A DNA stretch of 64,000 nt from an uncultured Prevotellaceae bacterium (GCA_900313615.1 OMRP01000005.1:62001-126000); one strand, 5' to 3'. Shown: positions 1 to 9,690, counted from the stretch's first letter. Translations and numbers: made by a program. The notes: a model not told the origin generated them from the letters alone.

Positions 1-1067
1 TAACCGATATGCTTCTTGATATCCCAAATGCTCTCACCAGAACCTCGCCGATGACCGAAAAGGGAAATGTCGCAGGCATAACCCTGTGGGTTGTCGGCAC
101 ATACTAGGCTGAGAAGGGTACTCTTACCCGATCCGTTCTTGCCACGCAGTACCCAGCGTTCTCCGTTCTTCACCACCCAGTCTAATTGGTTGATGATGGT
201 ACGATTGCCGTAACGTATGGTTACGTGGTTCATTCTGATCACCTCATCGGCGTTGGGACCGTCGTGGATAGGCAGCGACAGCACTCTGTCGTGTATGTCA
301 TCATGTTGGCATCTAGACGTGCTGATAGATGATTTCCAACGTTTGTATTCTTCCACACTCATTTTTGGGCCTGTATGACCTTGGTCCATATTCACCACGT
401 GGGTGATGAATGGGGGAATGTCATTGTCTTTCGACACAATTAGGATGATCTGTAAATCACCGCTTGTGGCTATTTCGCCTAGAAGTGTCGATAAGCTGTT
501 TCTCGTATCTGCGTCAAGACCCACGAATGGATTGTCTATCATCAGTATTCGAGGCCTGCCGACCAACGAACATGCAAGTTTCAACTTGCGTAATTCGCCA
601 CTGGAGAGCAGAATAATATATTTGTCTAAGAGCGCCTCTAACCGGAACAGGGCAACAACACGTTCCTTCTCTTGTTCGCGATGGGGTGCGTCCAAAGAGG
701 TGGCGAGGAGGGCTTCTTCCAACTTGTCGTCAACAGTAGGGGTCTCGGCGTCTATCTCCTGCTGGTTCCAGCGTTGTTGTAGATAATAGGTGCGGTCGTT
801 TGAGGCTCCATAACTGTCTTTGAAGGTGATGTACCTAATGTTGTCCGATACCAAAGTGCGCTCACTGGGACGGAAATCATATTTCGGACTGTCGCCGAAG
901 AGAGGGTGTTTGCCTGACAATATGTCGGCTAACTTGGTCTTGCCGGAACCATTGTCTCCGGTGATGGCCAGCTGTTCTCCCGCATGGATGTCTAGGTCGA
1001 TAGGTGCTGATAACCGCCACTCGGGAAGGCGTGCCACTCCGCCTACGATGCTGATGGTCGACTGCAT
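1..1067 (-). CDS. Tandem ABC-type ATPase, ModF/PhrA-like (C-terminus outside window)
   Basis: Reading from an ATG at 1067 toward the left edge gives an open frame with no stop, so the C-terminus is missing. Two ATPase modules are visible. The first has Walker [10 protein letters not shown] near residue 40, an ABC signature of the form LSSGELRK and Walker B ILMIDNPF; the second has Walker [11 protein letters not shown] near residue 300. There are no membrane segments. Two fused ABC domains without a permease fit the ModF/PhrA (molybdate/photorepair) class or other soluble ABC ATPases; the substrate or role is not clear. The start overlaps the end of ruvC by 25 nt, so the two genes are probably co-transcribed and translationally coupled. 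Confidence 0.8.
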   Translation of the reverse strand, partial: MQSTISIVGGVARLPEWRLSAPIDLDIHAGEQLAITGDNGSGKTKLADILSGKHPLFGDSPKYDFRPSERTLVSDNIRYITFKDSYGASNDRTYYLQQRWNQQEIDAETPTVDDKLEEALLATSLDAPHREQEKERVVALFRLEALLDKYIILLSSGELRKLKLACSLVGRPRILMIDNPFVGLDADTRNSLSTLLGEIATSGDLQIILIVSKDNDIPPFITHVVNMDQGHTGPKMSVEEYKRWKSSISTSRCQHDDIHDRVLSLPIHDGPNADEVIRMNHVTIRYGNRTIINQLDWVVKNGERWVLRGKNGSGKSTLLSLVCADNPQGYACDISLFGHRRGSGESIWDIKKHIG

Positions 1068-1618
1068 ATCCTATCCTTGTTCTTGTTCACGAAATCTTTC
1101 CAACCGCGGTAATTGTTGTCGCTCTCTGGCTTACCTTGCTGCATGAAATGACAGTAGGCGGCTCCCAAGGCATCAGTGGCATCAAGGAATTTGGGCATCT
1201 CTGAGGCATTCAGATGTAGAAGCCTCACCAGCATGCCCTGAACTTGTTCTTTCGAGGCCTGACCATTGCCAGTGATGGCCATTTTGATTTTCAAGGGCGC
1301 ATATTCGTGGATGGGAATGTCATGGTGAATGGCAGCGGCGATAGCGACACCTTGTGCACGACCTAGTTTTAGCATCGATTGAACATTCTTACCAAAGAAT
1401 GGGGCCTCTATGGCCATCTCATCGGGCAGGTATTCCTTGATGATGCCACTGACTCGCTCGAATATAGTGCCCAAACGAAGATACATGTCACCAGTCTTGC
1501 GGAGGTCAATCACACCCATGGCTACCATCTCAGCCTTGTTGGAATGAACCTTGATGACACCATAGCCCATCACATTGGTGCCGGGGTCAATACCGAGTAT
1601 AATCTTTTCCGCTGTCAT
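1043..1618 (-). CDS. ruvC: Crossover junction endodeoxyribonuclease RuvC
   Basis: RuvC cuts Holliday junctions moved by RuvAB during recombinational repair, in the cytoplasm. The 191-residue product has the usual length. The four acidic catalytic positions are visible: D11 in GIDPG, E71 in AIEAPFF, and D146 and D149 in the DATDA segment. The conserved block around [15 protein letters not shown] is also present. It lies in a compact minus-strand run: 7 nt downstream of the metallo-beta-lactamase gene and overlapping the ABC ATPase gene that follows. No ruvA or ruvB is in the window. Confidence 0.96.
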   Translation of the reverse strand: MTAEKIILGIDPGTNVMGYGVIKVHSNKAEMVAMGVIDLRKTGDMYLRLGTIFERVSGIIKEYLPDEMAIEAPFFGKNVQSMLKLGRAQGVAIAAAIHHDIPIHEYAPLKIKMAITGNGQASKEQVQGMLVRLLHLNASEMPKFLDATDALGAAYCHFMQQGKPESDNNYRGWKDFVNKNKDRICSRPSAS

Positions 1619-1625
1619 TATTTAT

Positions 1626-2270
1626 CTATCTGTCCACGTATGGATTGAAACGTAACTCCTGACCTATGGTGGTTGATGGACCATGGCCTGTATAGATGGT
1701 CGTCTCATCAGGCAACTGTGCGAGCGTCCGCAGGCTTTGGATAATCTGCATCATGCTTCCGCCTTCTAAGTCAGTACGGCCAATCGACATACGGAATAGT
1801 GTGTCGCCTGTGAATGCGGTATTTTCTTCTTCGCAATAGAAGGTAACGCTACCCATCGAATGGCCGGGGGTATGTATTACTTTTATTTGATGGTTTCCAA
1901 ACGAAATAGTTTCATTGTCTTCGAAAAAATGAACGGGCTCAGGGAAATCGTAGGGGATTTGCATGCCAAACATGTCGTAGGCCTGTTCCTTCATTCTTTC
2001 CATGAGACTCTTGTCGGCAGAATGAACTTCTGGGCGAAGGCCAAAGGCTTCGAATAAGGTGTTGTCGCCAAAATGGTGGTCCAAATGACCGTGGGTGCAA
2101 AGCAAATGTGTAGGGGTAAGGCCTTCTCTTTCAATATAATGTGTGATGGCGGTGCGCTCTTCTTCATAGTAAGCACCACAATCCACTATCACGCATTCTT
2201 TGGTTTCGTCGCTCACCACGAAACAGTTCTCTTGCAACATGTTGCAGACGAAACATTTTACAGTAATCAT
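1626..2270 (-). CDS. MBL-fold metallo-hydrolase (glyoxalase II-like)
   Basis: A 214-residue metallo-beta-lactamase-fold hydrolase. The metal motif THxHxDH is at residues 59-65, followed by HTPGHSMGS and a GDTLF motif, the pattern of the small YcbL/glyoxalase II-like thioester hydrolases. I chose the ATG at 2270 rather than an upstream start at 2321: it gives the family's normal N-terminus (MITVKCF), and its ATG overlaps the rsmG TGA in an ATGA arrangement typical of coupled translation. Cytoplasmic; exact substrate unknown. Confidence 0.85.
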   Translation of the reverse strand: MITVKCFVCNMLQENCFVVSDETKECVIVDCGAYYEEERTAITHYIEREGLTPTHLLCTHGHLDHHFGDNTLFEAFGLRPEVHSADKSLMERMKEQAYDMFGMQIPYDFPEPVHFFEDNETISFGNHQIKVIHTPGHSMGSVTFYCEEENTAFTGDTLFRMSIGRTDLEGGSMMQIIQSLRTLAQLPDETTIYTGHGPSTTIGQELRFNPYVDR

Positions 2271-2887
2271 ATTGGTACGTATATTAAATATTTTTCCATA
2301 AACCAATCTTCTGCAAACCATTTACTGATGTCCATCACCTCGGCAATGCGCTTGAAAGGGTGAATCTCTGCATCAATATTGCCACCTTTTAGACAGAACA
2401 GACCATTGCCCATGGCATTGTTTTGGCGCTTGCTGATGTTTTTCTTCACTAGCTTCACCAAGTCGGGTAGGGGCATCACTGCTCGGCTCACCACAAAATC
2501 GTAATGACCCGTTTCTTCCTCTCCACGAATTTGTTGGGCTGTCACATTCTTAAGACCTATTGATTTCGACACCTCTTCCACCACGTGAATCTTCTTGGCC
2601 GTGCCATCAATGAGTTTGAAATGGCTGTCGGGAAAGAGAATGGCTAAGGGTATGCCAGGAAAACCGCCACCTGTGCCCAAGTCCAGAATGGTGCTTCCTG
2701 GTTGGAAACGCAAAGCCTTGGCAATGGCCAACGAGTGAAGGACATGATGCTCATACAAGTTGTCGATATCTTTGCGCGAGATAACATTGATACGGGCGTT
2801 CCACGTCCTATACAGTTCGTCAAGCTTACCTATCTGTTCTACTTGACGGGGGCTAAGGTTGGGAAAATATTGCAGTATCTTGTCCAT
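2267..2887 (-). CDS. rsmG: 16S rRNA (guanine527-N7)-methyltransferase RsmG
   Basis: RsmG (GidB) methylates N7 of G527 in 16S rRNA with S-adenosylmethionine. The 206-residue protein matches family length. The SAM-binding glycine loop LDLGTGGGFPGIP is at residues 68-80, followed by the LIDG acidic strand and the SRA segment of the family. It starts 13 nt after the stop of the DUF3298-like gene and its TGA overlaps the ATG of the metallo-hydrolase gene, so it sits in the middle of a five-gene minus-strand unit. Confidence 0.95.
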   Translation of the reverse strand: MDKILQYFPNLSPRQVEQIGKLDELYRTWNARINVISRKDIDNLYEHHVLHSLAIAKALRFQPGSTILDLGTGGGFPGIPLAILFPDSHFKLIDGTAKKIHVVEEVSKSIGLKNVTAQQIRGEEETGHYDFVVSRAVMPLPDLVKLVKKNISKRQNNAMGNGLFCLKGGNIDAEIHPFKRIAEVMDISKWFAEDWFMEKYLIYVPI

Positions 2888-2900
2888 AATGGAATGGCGG

Positions 2901-3674
2901 TTAACGGGGTATGCTGACTCTTATTTCTCCTTTCTCTCTGTCGGCAATTTCACCAGGAATGTATATGAAGGTGATGGCGTCGTTGTCTAAGATGAAATTT
3001 TCAGGGGCATAGGGTGGGGTATGGTTGAAATAGCCCGCGCTTTCCAACGATGGAAGGTCGCTTACTCCAATCTGTTCGCACATCTGTTTTACAATCTTAC
3101 TGACGAACTTTTCATCCGATGGGTCTGGTACGACATCCGCCAAAGCGAGAATGCGCTTTTGCTCAAGGTTAATGTTTAATGCAGTGGCATAGGTGGTTGT
3201 TTGGCCATTTTGAATGCTTTCTATGGTGCCAATATAGTTCACAATGCCATCGTCATTACGTTCTATCTCGGTTGTCAGTCTAAAGTCGGTGTTGGCGGTG
3301 CCTGCTTGGGGCTCTTCAGCATACACTGTGCCGTAAAACGCTTTATAAGCTGCAAAATTACTTTTGATATACATCTCAATGCGTTCACGAGGACTGATGC
3401 CCACAGTGTCGTACAAATCGACGATATTTGGGGTGAGTAGACTGTCTATCAATGCGATGTTTAATCCACGGTAGGTGCTGTCGGCCAAGGTCTTGACGTT
3501 TAAAGCCAAATGGTAACGGGCGCCATTGTTCTTGCCTACTACTGTCGAGGTGTCAACGACGACACTGTCAACAAGGAGTGGCTCGTTAGCCGCCCCATGC
3601 TTGCAGCACATGGTCATGAACATCATCATAGCCATTAGTGCGAACACTCCTATAAATGTAGTATGCCGTTTCAT
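2901..3674 (-). CDS. DUF3298-like lipoprotein
   Basis: A 257-residue exported protein: basic start, a long methionine-rich hydrophobic stretch, then a Cys pair at 23-24 that could be a lipobox. The C-terminal half reads as a DUF3298/RsiV-type domain: an N-terminal beta region with NIVDLYDTVG, then segments with LNINLEQKRILALADV and a C-terminal PYAPENFIL stretch. RsiV in Bacillus is an anti-sigma factor that senses lysozyme, but many Bacteroidota DUF3298 proteins are free-standing lipoproteins of unknown role. Probably the first gene of the run reading into rsmG. A TATCTTTG-type -7 box lies on the minus strand at 3723-3716; I did not find a matching -33 box. Confidence 0.65.
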   Translation of the reverse strand: MKRHTTFIGVFALMAMMMFMTMCCKHGAANEPLLVDSVVVDTSTVVGKNNGARYHLALNVKTLADSTYRGLNIALIDSLLTPNIVDLYDTVGISPRERIEMYIKSNFAAYKAFYGTVYAEEPQAGTANTDFRLTTEIERNDDGIVNYIGTIESIQNGQTTTYATALNINLEQKRILALADVVPDPSDEKFVSKIVKQMCEQIGVSDLPSLESAGYFNHTPPYAPENFILDNDAITFIYIPGEIADREKGEIRVSIPR

Positions 3675-3846
3675 CGTTTACGAAAATAATCGTGGCTACA
3701 TCCCACTTTATCGTGCAAAGATAACAATTATGTACCTATATTTTATGCCCCCTTTTCGTTTTTTTTGTGTTTTTAACTCAAAAGTGGATTTTTATCCCTA
3801 ATTTTGCAGCCGATTTATAACAATTGTGCATATACAACATTACATT

Positions 3847-4506
3847 ATGTGGAAAGCAGCTTTGTTTGATCTAGATGGAGTAGTCTTTGATACAGAACCT
3901 CAGTATTCTGTGTTTTGGGGATGTGAATGTCATCGTTATCATCCAGAACAGCCAGGTTTGGAGAACCGTATCAAGGGACAGACGTTACCACATATTCTCG
4001 ATGATTGTCTTTGCATCTCCAAAGAGGAGCAGCGGTCTCTCATAGAGCGTCTCGATGCCTTTGAAAGCCAGATGTCGTATGATTATGTGAAGGATTTCGA
4101 AAAGTTCATTATATCACTCAGGGAAAAGGACATTAAAACTGCGGTGGTAACCAGTTCCAATATAGCCAAGATGAACAGCGTGTATCGTCAACGGCCGGAA
4201 CTTCATACGTATTTCGATGCTATTCTTACATCTGAGGATTTCGCGGAAAGTAAGCCGTCGCCAGATTGCTATTTGCGTGCAGCAGGGCGTTTCGATGCCA
4301 AACCAACGGAATGTGTCGTGTTTGAAGACAGTTTCAATGGACTGAAAGCAGGGAGGGCCGCAGGGATGTTGGTCGTAGGATTGTCGACCACCAACCTGGA
4401 AAGCCAAATTGCTCCTTATGCCGACTTGGTCATTCCTGATTACGGAGAATCCGATTTGCTATTCAAAAATATCAATTTACATTGTGAAACGAAAATACAT
4501 AACTAA
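3847..4506 (+). CDS. HAD-superfamily phosphatase, beta-phosphoglucomutase-like
   Basis: A 219-residue HAD hydrolase. Motif I DLDGVVFDTE holds the nucleophile Asp near residue 8, motif II is VTSS, and motif IV reads VFEDSFNGLKAG. The alpha-helical cap lies between motifs I and II. This is the beta-phosphoglucomutase/phosphatase subfamily; the substrate cannot be read off. I start at the ATG at 3847, since the seven residues upstream of it do not belong to the fold. A -7 box TAATTTTG is at 3799-3806. It is followed 15 nt later by panB and is likely co-transcribed with it. Confidence 0.85.
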   Translation: MWKAALFDLDGVVFDTEPQYSVFWGCECHRYHPEQPGLENRIKGQTLPHILDDCLCISKEEQRSLIERLDAFESQMSYDYVKDFEKFIISLREKDIKTAVVTSSNIAKMNSVYRQRPELHTYFDAILTSEDFAESKPSPDCYLRAAGRFDAKPTECVVFEDSFNGLKAGRAAGMLVVGLSTTNLESQIAPYADLVIPDYGESDLLFKNINLHCETKIHN

Positions 4507-4521
4507 TAAATTATATTCAAA

Positions 4522-5343
4522 ATGGCTGGTTATTTAGTAAGTGATACACGTAAAGTTACGACTCACAGGTTCTTTGAGATGAAACAAAAGGGTGAGAAAA
4601 TATCCATGCTCACTTCTTATGATTTCACAACGGCGGGTATCGTTGATAAGGCGGGTGTTGATTCTATTCTTGTCGGCGACTCGGCGTCAAATGTTATGGC
4701 AGGAAATGTCACGACGTTGCCAATCACTGTCGAACAAATGATTTACCATGCCAGTTCTGTGGTAAAGGCTGTTCAAAGGGCTCTTGTTGTATGTGACATG
4801 CCTTTCGGTAGTTATCAGGTTGATCGTCACGATGGACTGAAAAATGCCATACGTATTATGAAAGAAAGCGGTTGCGACGCGCTTAAACTTGAAGGAGGCG
4901 TAGAAATTCTTGATACCGTCAAAGGTATTCTAGACGCTGGCATACCAGTGTGTGCCCATCTTGGCCTTACACCACAAAGCATCAATAAATTTGGAACATA
5001 TGCGGTACGCGCAAAAGATGAGCAAGAAGCGGAAAAGTTGATGAGTGACGCTATACAACTTGACAAAGCTGGATGCTTCGCTATCGTGCTTGAAAAAGTA
5101 CCAGCGGCCTTGGCTGTCGAAGTGACAAAGGCAGTGAAGTGCGCCACGATTGGAATCGGTGCAGGCAATGGTACTGATGGCCAGGTGCTGGTAGTTGATG
5201 ACATGTTGGGGAAAACGCAGGGCTTCTCTCCGAAGTTCCTCCGTCGCTATGCTGACTTAGGGACGATAATGACGGATGCTATCGGACAGTATGTCACTGA
5301 CGTGAAAAGTGGCGACTTCCCCAATGCCAACGAATCGTATTGA
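4522..5343 (+). CDS. panB: 3-methyl-2-oxobutanoate hydroxymethyltransferase (pantothenate synthesis)
   Basis: PanB makes ketopantoate from 2-oxoisovalerate and 5,10-methylene-tetrahydrofolate, the first committed step to pantothenate and CoA. The 273-residue protein has the family signatures: [11 protein letters not shown], the metal and substrate loop [13 protein letters not shown], the CDMPFGSYQ segment, the HLGLTPQS stretch and the catalytic Glu region IVLEKVP. Cytoplasmic. Its TGA shares one base with the ATG of the MFS gene (TGATG), so the two are translationally coupled. No panC or panD is in the window. Confidence 0.96.
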   Translation: MAGYLVSDTRKVTTHRFFEMKQKGEKISMLTSYDFTTAGIVDKAGVDSILVGDSASNVMAGNVTTLPITVEQMIYHASSVVKAVQRALVVCDMPFGSYQVDRHDGLKNAIRIMKESGCDALKLEGGVEILDTVKGILDAGIPVCAHLGLTPQSINKFGTYAVRAKDEQEAEKLMSDAIQLDKAGCFAIVLEKVPAALAVEVTKAVKCATIGIGAGNGTDGQVLVVDDMLGKTQGFSPKFLRRYADLGTIMTDAIGQYVTDVKSGDFPNANESY

Positions 5344-6542
5344 TGGATACAACTCCAGTTCATCCACGTCTCTGGCATCGTGATTTTTGGCTGTTGGCAA
5401 TGGCTGACATGTTTCTTACGATGTCAATGTATATGTTCTTGCCCTTGCTGGCACAATGGATTTGTGTTGGCAAGGGACAGAATGTCTCTTCCATGATGGG
5501 GGTGATGGGTTCTTATGCGGTTGGACTGTTCATCTTCGGTCCTTTCTGCAACTATTTTGTTCAGCGACATCGGCGTAATAAAGTGTATATGGTGGCTGCA
5601 ATGGGTGTCGTTGTCTCATTGTTGCTGATAGGTTTCGATGTGTATGGCCTCTTCGGAAAACAACTGCCGATGGAGGCGGTCGTTGCCGCTCGTTTCATGC
5701 AGGGCGCATCCTTTGCATTGGCTCAGATGGTGTTGCTGAGTACGTTGGCTGTTGATGTGGCAGAGTCTGCTCAACGTACGGATGCTAACCATGCTTTGTC
5801 GTGGTTCTCACGACTGGCGATGGTCTTGGGACCATTAGCAGCCTATGAATTGCTTCGCTATTTACCGGTAGGTATTGTCTTCTTCGTCATGGCGGCTATG
5901 GCTTTTATGGCATTACTGATGGTGGCGTTGGCGAAGATTCCATTCAAGGCTCCCGATGATGAGTTTTCTATTGTAGATACCGATCGTTTCTTCTTGGGAA
6001 AGGGTAAATGGCTTTTCTTCAATAACTTATTGTTCGCAGCTGTTGTCGGGATGTTGCTGTATACCTATGCAGATGCATATTGCTATGGCATGATGCTGGT
6101 GGGATTCTATATCGCAATAAGAATTTTGCCAATTCTTTTGGCGGCGCCACAAAACAGATGGCAGACAGTTATCGTAATTCTTACGGCGTTGGTGGCTGTC
6201 GTAGCGATGTCATTCATTGAGGTGATGCCGTTGTTTTTATTGTCGTTCCTTTGTTGGGGAGTGTTGATAGGACTTGTAAGTAGCCAAATGTCTGTTATGT
6301 ATATACACGTGAGTCGCCATTGTCAAAGGGGGACATCACAAAGCACCAATTTTATGTCGTGGGAATTTGGTGTGGCGCTGGGAGTCATGTTGGCAATGTT
6401 CTTAGATAGCTATGGGGAGTGTTTCATGATACATGCATATGTGTGGGTGACAACCGCCATCTTAACAGCATTATTTTTCCTCATCTATATCTTTTTCACT
6501 TTACCATGGTGCTTGCTGCACCACCAACGAGAAAAAGTATAA
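5343..6542 (+). CDS. MFS transporter
   Basis: A 399-residue integral membrane protein with about twelve hydrophobic segments and the MFS pattern of two six-helix halves. A charged loop after helix 2 (QRHRRNKVY) matches the usual loop 2-3. The start at 5343 is set by the TGATG overlap with panB. Being coupled to panB invites a role in moving pantothenate or a precursor, but nothing in the sequence shows the substrate. A stem-loop terminator follows directly. Confidence 0.8.
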   Translation: MDTTPVHPRLWHRDFWLLAMADMFLTMSMYMFLPLLAQWICVGKGQNVSSMMGVMGSYAVGLFIFGPFCNYFVQRHRRNKVYMVAAMGVVVSLLLIGFDVYGLFGKQLPMEAVVAARFMQGASFALAQMVLLSTLAVDVAESAQRTDANHALSWFSRLAMVLGPLAAYELLRYLPVGIVFFVMAAMAFMALLMVALAKIPFKAPDDEFSIVDTDRFFLGKGKWLFFNNLLFAAVVGMLLYTYADAYCYGMMLVGFYIAIRILPILLAAPQNRWQTVIVILTALVAVVAMSFIEVMPLFLLSFLCWGVLIGLVSSQMSVMYIHVSRHCQRGTSQSTNFMSWEFGVALGVMLAMFLDSYGECFMIHAYVWVTTAILTALFFLIYIFFTLPWCLLHHQREKV

Positions 6543-6545
6543 AAT

Positions 6546-6580
6546 ACACGGACTACACTTTTGATAAGTGCAGTCCGTGT
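6546..6580 (+). terminator. Stem-loop terminator after the panB-MFS unit
   Basis: Arms ACACGGACT (6546-6554) and AGTCCGTGT (6572-6580), extended inside by CACTT/AAGTG around a TTGAT loop with one A-C mismatch. No strong T tract follows, so it could be a weak or bidirectional terminator facing uxaB. Confidence 0.6.
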
Positions 6581-6627
6581 TATATGATAATGGTATAAAG
6601 CAAGGTAAACCCTTTGCTCCTAGTTCA

Positions 6628-8106
6628 TTATAGTATAGTCTTCACAGCTTCAAGCATACCTTTTTCCTGAATAAGGTCAAGGTCTTTTTTCACCAATTCT
6701 GCCAAGCCTTTCACATTGTGAAGGTCTTCGCCCCAAATGAACTCGGCACCAAGCACGCCATCCGTCACCTTCTGAGTGTCGCCAGTAGCCCATAGTTCTT
6801 TCAGAAGTTCCATAATCTTTTGGTCGTCATTGGGAACGATATCGGCACCATCAGCACGTTTGCCACCTTTATAATAGGTGATGATGGCGGCAAGACCAAA
6901 CACCAAACCCTGAGGTAACTCGCCTTTGCGTTCCAAATATGTCTTCACTCCAGGAAGGTCGCGGGCTTGGAACTTCGGGAATGAATTAAGCATGATACTT
7001 GTTACCTGATGGTCGACAAATGGGTTGTTGAAGCGCTCCAACACGTCGTTGGCAAACTTCTCCAACTCATCCATAGGAAGGTTCAATGTCTGCATCAATT
7101 CGTCAAATTGTACCTTGTGAATGTATTTGCCAAGCACTTCATGGTTGCAAGCGTCACGTACAATGTCAACGCCAGAAAGATAGGTGACAGGCGACAATAC
7201 GGTATGAGGGCCATTGAGCAAAGTTACCTTACGCTCGTGGTAGGGTTTCTCGCTCTCGGCAATGAGTACATGGAGACCGGCTTTCTCTGCAGGGAATTCT
7301 GCGCGAAGTTCTTCGCAGGTCATATTCTCCGCTTTTTCAATCACCCACAAGTGGAAAATCTCGGCTTGGACAACAAGGTTGTCTTCATAGGATATTTTCT
7401 CTTGAATGTCCTTGATTTCTTTGCGAGGGAATCCTGGTACAATGCGGTCTACTAATGTAGCGCATACATAGTTATATTTTGTGAACCATTCCTTGAAAGC
7501 TTCATAATCGGCGCCAAAGTCATCTTTCCACAATTCAATGTACTGATAGATGCACTCTTTCAGATGATGGCCATTCAGGAAAATCAGTTCGCAAGGCATA
7601 ATGATGAGACCTTTTTTCGGGTCACCGTCAAATGCTTGGAAACGACGGAATAACAGCTGAACCAATTTACCGGGATATGACGAAGCGGGTTTATCGTCAA
7701 ATTTACACTCGGGGTCGAAGGCGATGCCAGCCTCGGTGGTGTTAGAGATAACAAAACGTATCTCGGGTTGTTCGGCCAAAGCCATAAATGCTTGGTTCTG
7801 GCTGTAGGGATTCAGTGCACGGCTGATAACATCTATACGCTCCAGCGTATTCACCGACTCGCCGTTCTCCCTTCCTTGAAGGTTTACATGATACAAACAG
7901 TCCTGACCGTTAAGCCAGTCAACCATTCCTCGTTCTATGGGCTGAACAACAACAACACTGCCATTGAAATCGGTCTTCTGGTCCATGTTCCAGATAATCC
8001 AGTCAACAAAAGCACGGAGGAAATTGCCTTCACCGAATTGAATGATTTTCTCAGGCATTACGCTCTTTGGCGCGGTTCGTTTGTTTAAAGCTTGTAGTTT
8101 TTTCAT
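6628..8106 (-). CDS. uxaB: Tagaturonate reductase (altronate oxidoreductase)
   Basis: A 492-residue polyol/mannitol dehydrogenase-family enzyme of UxaB length. UxaB reduces tagaturonate to altronate in galacturonate breakdown. Near the N-terminus IIQFGEGNFLRAFVDW is the nucleotide-binding segment typical of tagaturonate and fructuronate reductases; later blocks include LIIMPCELI, DRIVPGFP and LLNGPHTVL, with the family's catalytic Lys-x4-Asn/His pattern in the KVTLLNGPH region. No other uronate gene is close. A LacI-type palindrome and a minus-strand TACTTTTG box at 8155-8148 lie upstream, suggesting repressor control. Confidence 0.88.
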   Translation of the reverse strand: MKKLQALNKRTAPKSVMPEKIIQFGEGNFLRAFVDWIIWNMDQKTDFNGSVVVVQPIERGMVDWLNGQDCLYHVNLQGRENGESVNTLERIDVISRALNPYSQNQAFMALAEQPEIRFVISNTTEAGIAFDPECKFDDKPASSYPGKLVQLLFRRFQAFDGDPKKGLIIMPCELIFLNGHHLKECIYQYIELWKDDFGADYEAFKEWFTKYNYVCATLVDRIVPGFPRKEIKDIQEKISYEDNLVVQAEIFHLWVIEKAENMTCEELRAEFPAEKAGLHVLIAESEKPYHERKVTLLNGPHTVLSPVTYLSGVDIVRDACNHEVLGKYIHKVQFDELMQTLNLPMDELEKFANDVLERFNNPFVDHQVTSIMLNSFPKFQARDLPGVKTYLERKGELPQGLVFGLAAIITYYKGGKRADGADIVPNDDQKIMELLKELWATGDTQKVTDGVLGAEFIWGEDLHNVKGLAELVKKDLDLIQEKGMLEAVKTIL

Positions 8107-8208
8107 TTGATTTTTGATTTGTTTGTGAGATGTTTTTCCTTTGTCTGCAAAAGTACAAATTATTTCCGAACAAAAAAATTTTTTTGCGCTTAATCGGTTG
8201 ATAGATTA

Positions 8209-8222
8209 TGAAAACGTTTCCG
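8209..8222. promoter_or_regulatory. LacI-family operator candidate
   Basis: TGAAAACGTTTCCG is a near-perfect palindrome centred on ACGT, close to the AAAACGTTTT core used by many LacI/GalR-family repressors. It sits between the divergent uxaB and metallo-hydrolase genes, about 100 nt upstream of the uxaB start. No LacI-type gene is in the window. Confidence 0.45.
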
Positions 8223-8271
8223 AAAAGTCATAGAGAGGCCTTTATTGTAACTTTGAAAAAACAGAAATAAA

Positions 8272-8303
8272 TTTGGATTTTCATACACTTTTACGTAACT
8301 TTG
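8272..8303 (+). promoter_or_regulatory. Bacteroidota-type promoter
   Basis: TTTG at 8272-8275, 20-nt spacer, TAACTTTG at 8296-8303, ending 19 nt before the ATG of the metallo-hydrolase gene. Another -7-like TAACTTTG lies at 8248-8255 without a clear upstream box. Confidence 0.7.
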
Positions 8304-8322
8304 CACGATTTTTATTGCGTAG

Positions 8323-9129
8323 ATGCTTGAATTCATATCTTTCGGAAGTGGCAGCAGCGGTAATTGCTACTTGCTCAGAACTGACACCGATGCCTTGATA
8401 GTCGATGTTGGGGTGGGTTTGCGTACGCTGAAAAAACACTTTCTCGAGTATGGCGTTTCGTTCTCTGACATTCATCATGTCATCGTTACGCATGACCATG
8501 CAGATCACATCAAGTCTGTGGGATCTTTGTCAAATGACTACCATTTGCCAGTATATGCAACAGCCGAAGTGCATCATGGTATAATGCTCAATAAATGCGT
8601 CCGAAGCAAAATATCTCAAGCTGACAAGAAAATTATTGAAAAGGACAAGACCTATCAGCTCGGTGAATTTAGGGTGACTCCTTTTCATGTGCCTCATGAT
8701 TCCATTGACTGCGTGGGTTACCGCATAGAATGTCAGAATACTATAGTCTGTATCATGACGGATGCGGGAGCGGTAACTGAGCAGATGCAGCATCTTATTG
8801 GTGAGGCAAATTTCCTCGTTATAGAAGCTGATTATGACATTGAAATGCTTGTTAAAGGTGGATACCCGAGGGAACTTAAAGAGCGTATTTTGGGTGAAAC
8901 GGGACATTTGTCAAATCGCGATTGTGGCGAAGCAATTGCCACATATGCTACCCCGGCTCTGCGCCAGGTGTGTTTGTGCCATCTTAGCGACAGAAACAAT
9001 CATCCAGAATTGGCAAGGAAAACAGTTGAGATGATTCTACGTCAGCATGGCATCATTGCTGGTGTTGATTTCAAACTTAATTGTCTTAAGCGAAACAAAC
9101 CTACAGGGCCATTCCTTTTGGCCGACTGA
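8323..9129 (+). CDS. MBL-fold metallo-hydrolase, YycJ/WalJ-like
   Basis: A 268-residue metallo-beta-lactamase-fold protein with an N-terminal FGSGSSGNCYLL and THDHADH at residues 56-62, then LVIEADYD and GHLSN. This is the YycJ/WalJ (VicX) group, thought to act as nucleases or phosphodiesterases in DNA repair and cell division control. Cytoplasmic, no signal peptide. It is the first gene of a plus-strand pair with greA, 96 nt apart, and has its own strong promoter. Confidence 0.85.
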   Translation: MLEFISFGSGSSGNCYLLRTDTDALIVDVGVGLRTLKKHFLEYGVSFSDIHHVIVTHDHADHIKSVGSLSNDYHLPVYATAEVHHGIMLNKCVRSKISQADKKIIEKDKTYQLGEFRVTPFHVPHDSIDCVGYRIECQNTIVCIMTDAGAVTEQMQHLIGEANFLVIEADYDIEMLVKGGYPRELKERILGETGHLSNRDCGEAIATYATPALRQVCLCHLSDRNNHPELARKTVEMILRQHGIIAGVDFKLNCLKRNKPTGPFLLAD

Positions 9130-9225
9130 CGGATCGTATTACATATAATAAAAGGTATTTTAATAAAGAAACACTATTCCGGTCGTTATCCTTTACACCG
9201 ATGAATTGAAATAGAGCCGACATTT

Positions 9226-9690
9226 ATGGAATATATGTCTCAAGAAGGCTACGACAAACTCGTAGCGGAACTGCGTGAGTTGGAAACTGTGGAACTGCCT
9301 CGGGTTCGTGATGCCATTGCCGAAGCACGTGACAAGGGAGATCTTAGCGAAAATTTCGAATATCATGCAGCAAAACGTGAGCAAGCTCGATTACTCGGAA
9401 GAATTCGGTTCAAACAGAGAGTGCTAGAACATGCAAGGGTTATTGATAAGTCAAGACTCGGCACAGATAAAATACAACTGCTGAGCAAAGTCGAAATGAC
9501 CAACATTGCAACGGGTGCAAAAATGACATATACCATTGTCAGTCCACATGAGGCAGATCTCCGTGAAGGTAAAATATCCATTAAATCGCCCATTGGACAG
9601 GCATTGCTCAAAAAAAAAATAGGTGATACCATCGAAGTAAGCGTTCCCGCTGGAATGCTCCGACTGCATATTGAAAATATACAATTATAA
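9226..9690 (+). CDS. greA: Transcription elongation factor GreA
   Basis: GreA rescues backtracked RNA polymerase by stimulating cleavage of the transcript 3' end. The 154-residue product has an N-terminal antiparallel coiled coil with the tip segment DKGDLSENFEYHAAK, where the acidic residues that enter the polymerase channel lie, and a C-terminal FKBP-like domain with IVSPHEAD and SPIGQALL. Start could be the first ATG (9226) or an ATG three codons on; length fits either way. Confidence 0.96.
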   Translation: MEYMSQEGYDKLVAELRELETVELPRVRDAIAEARDKGDLSENFEYHAAKREQARLLGRIRFKQRVLEHARVIDKSRLGTDKIQLLSKVEMTNIATGAKMTYTIVSPHEADLREGKISIKSPIGQALLKKKIGDTIEVSVPAGMLRLHIENIQL

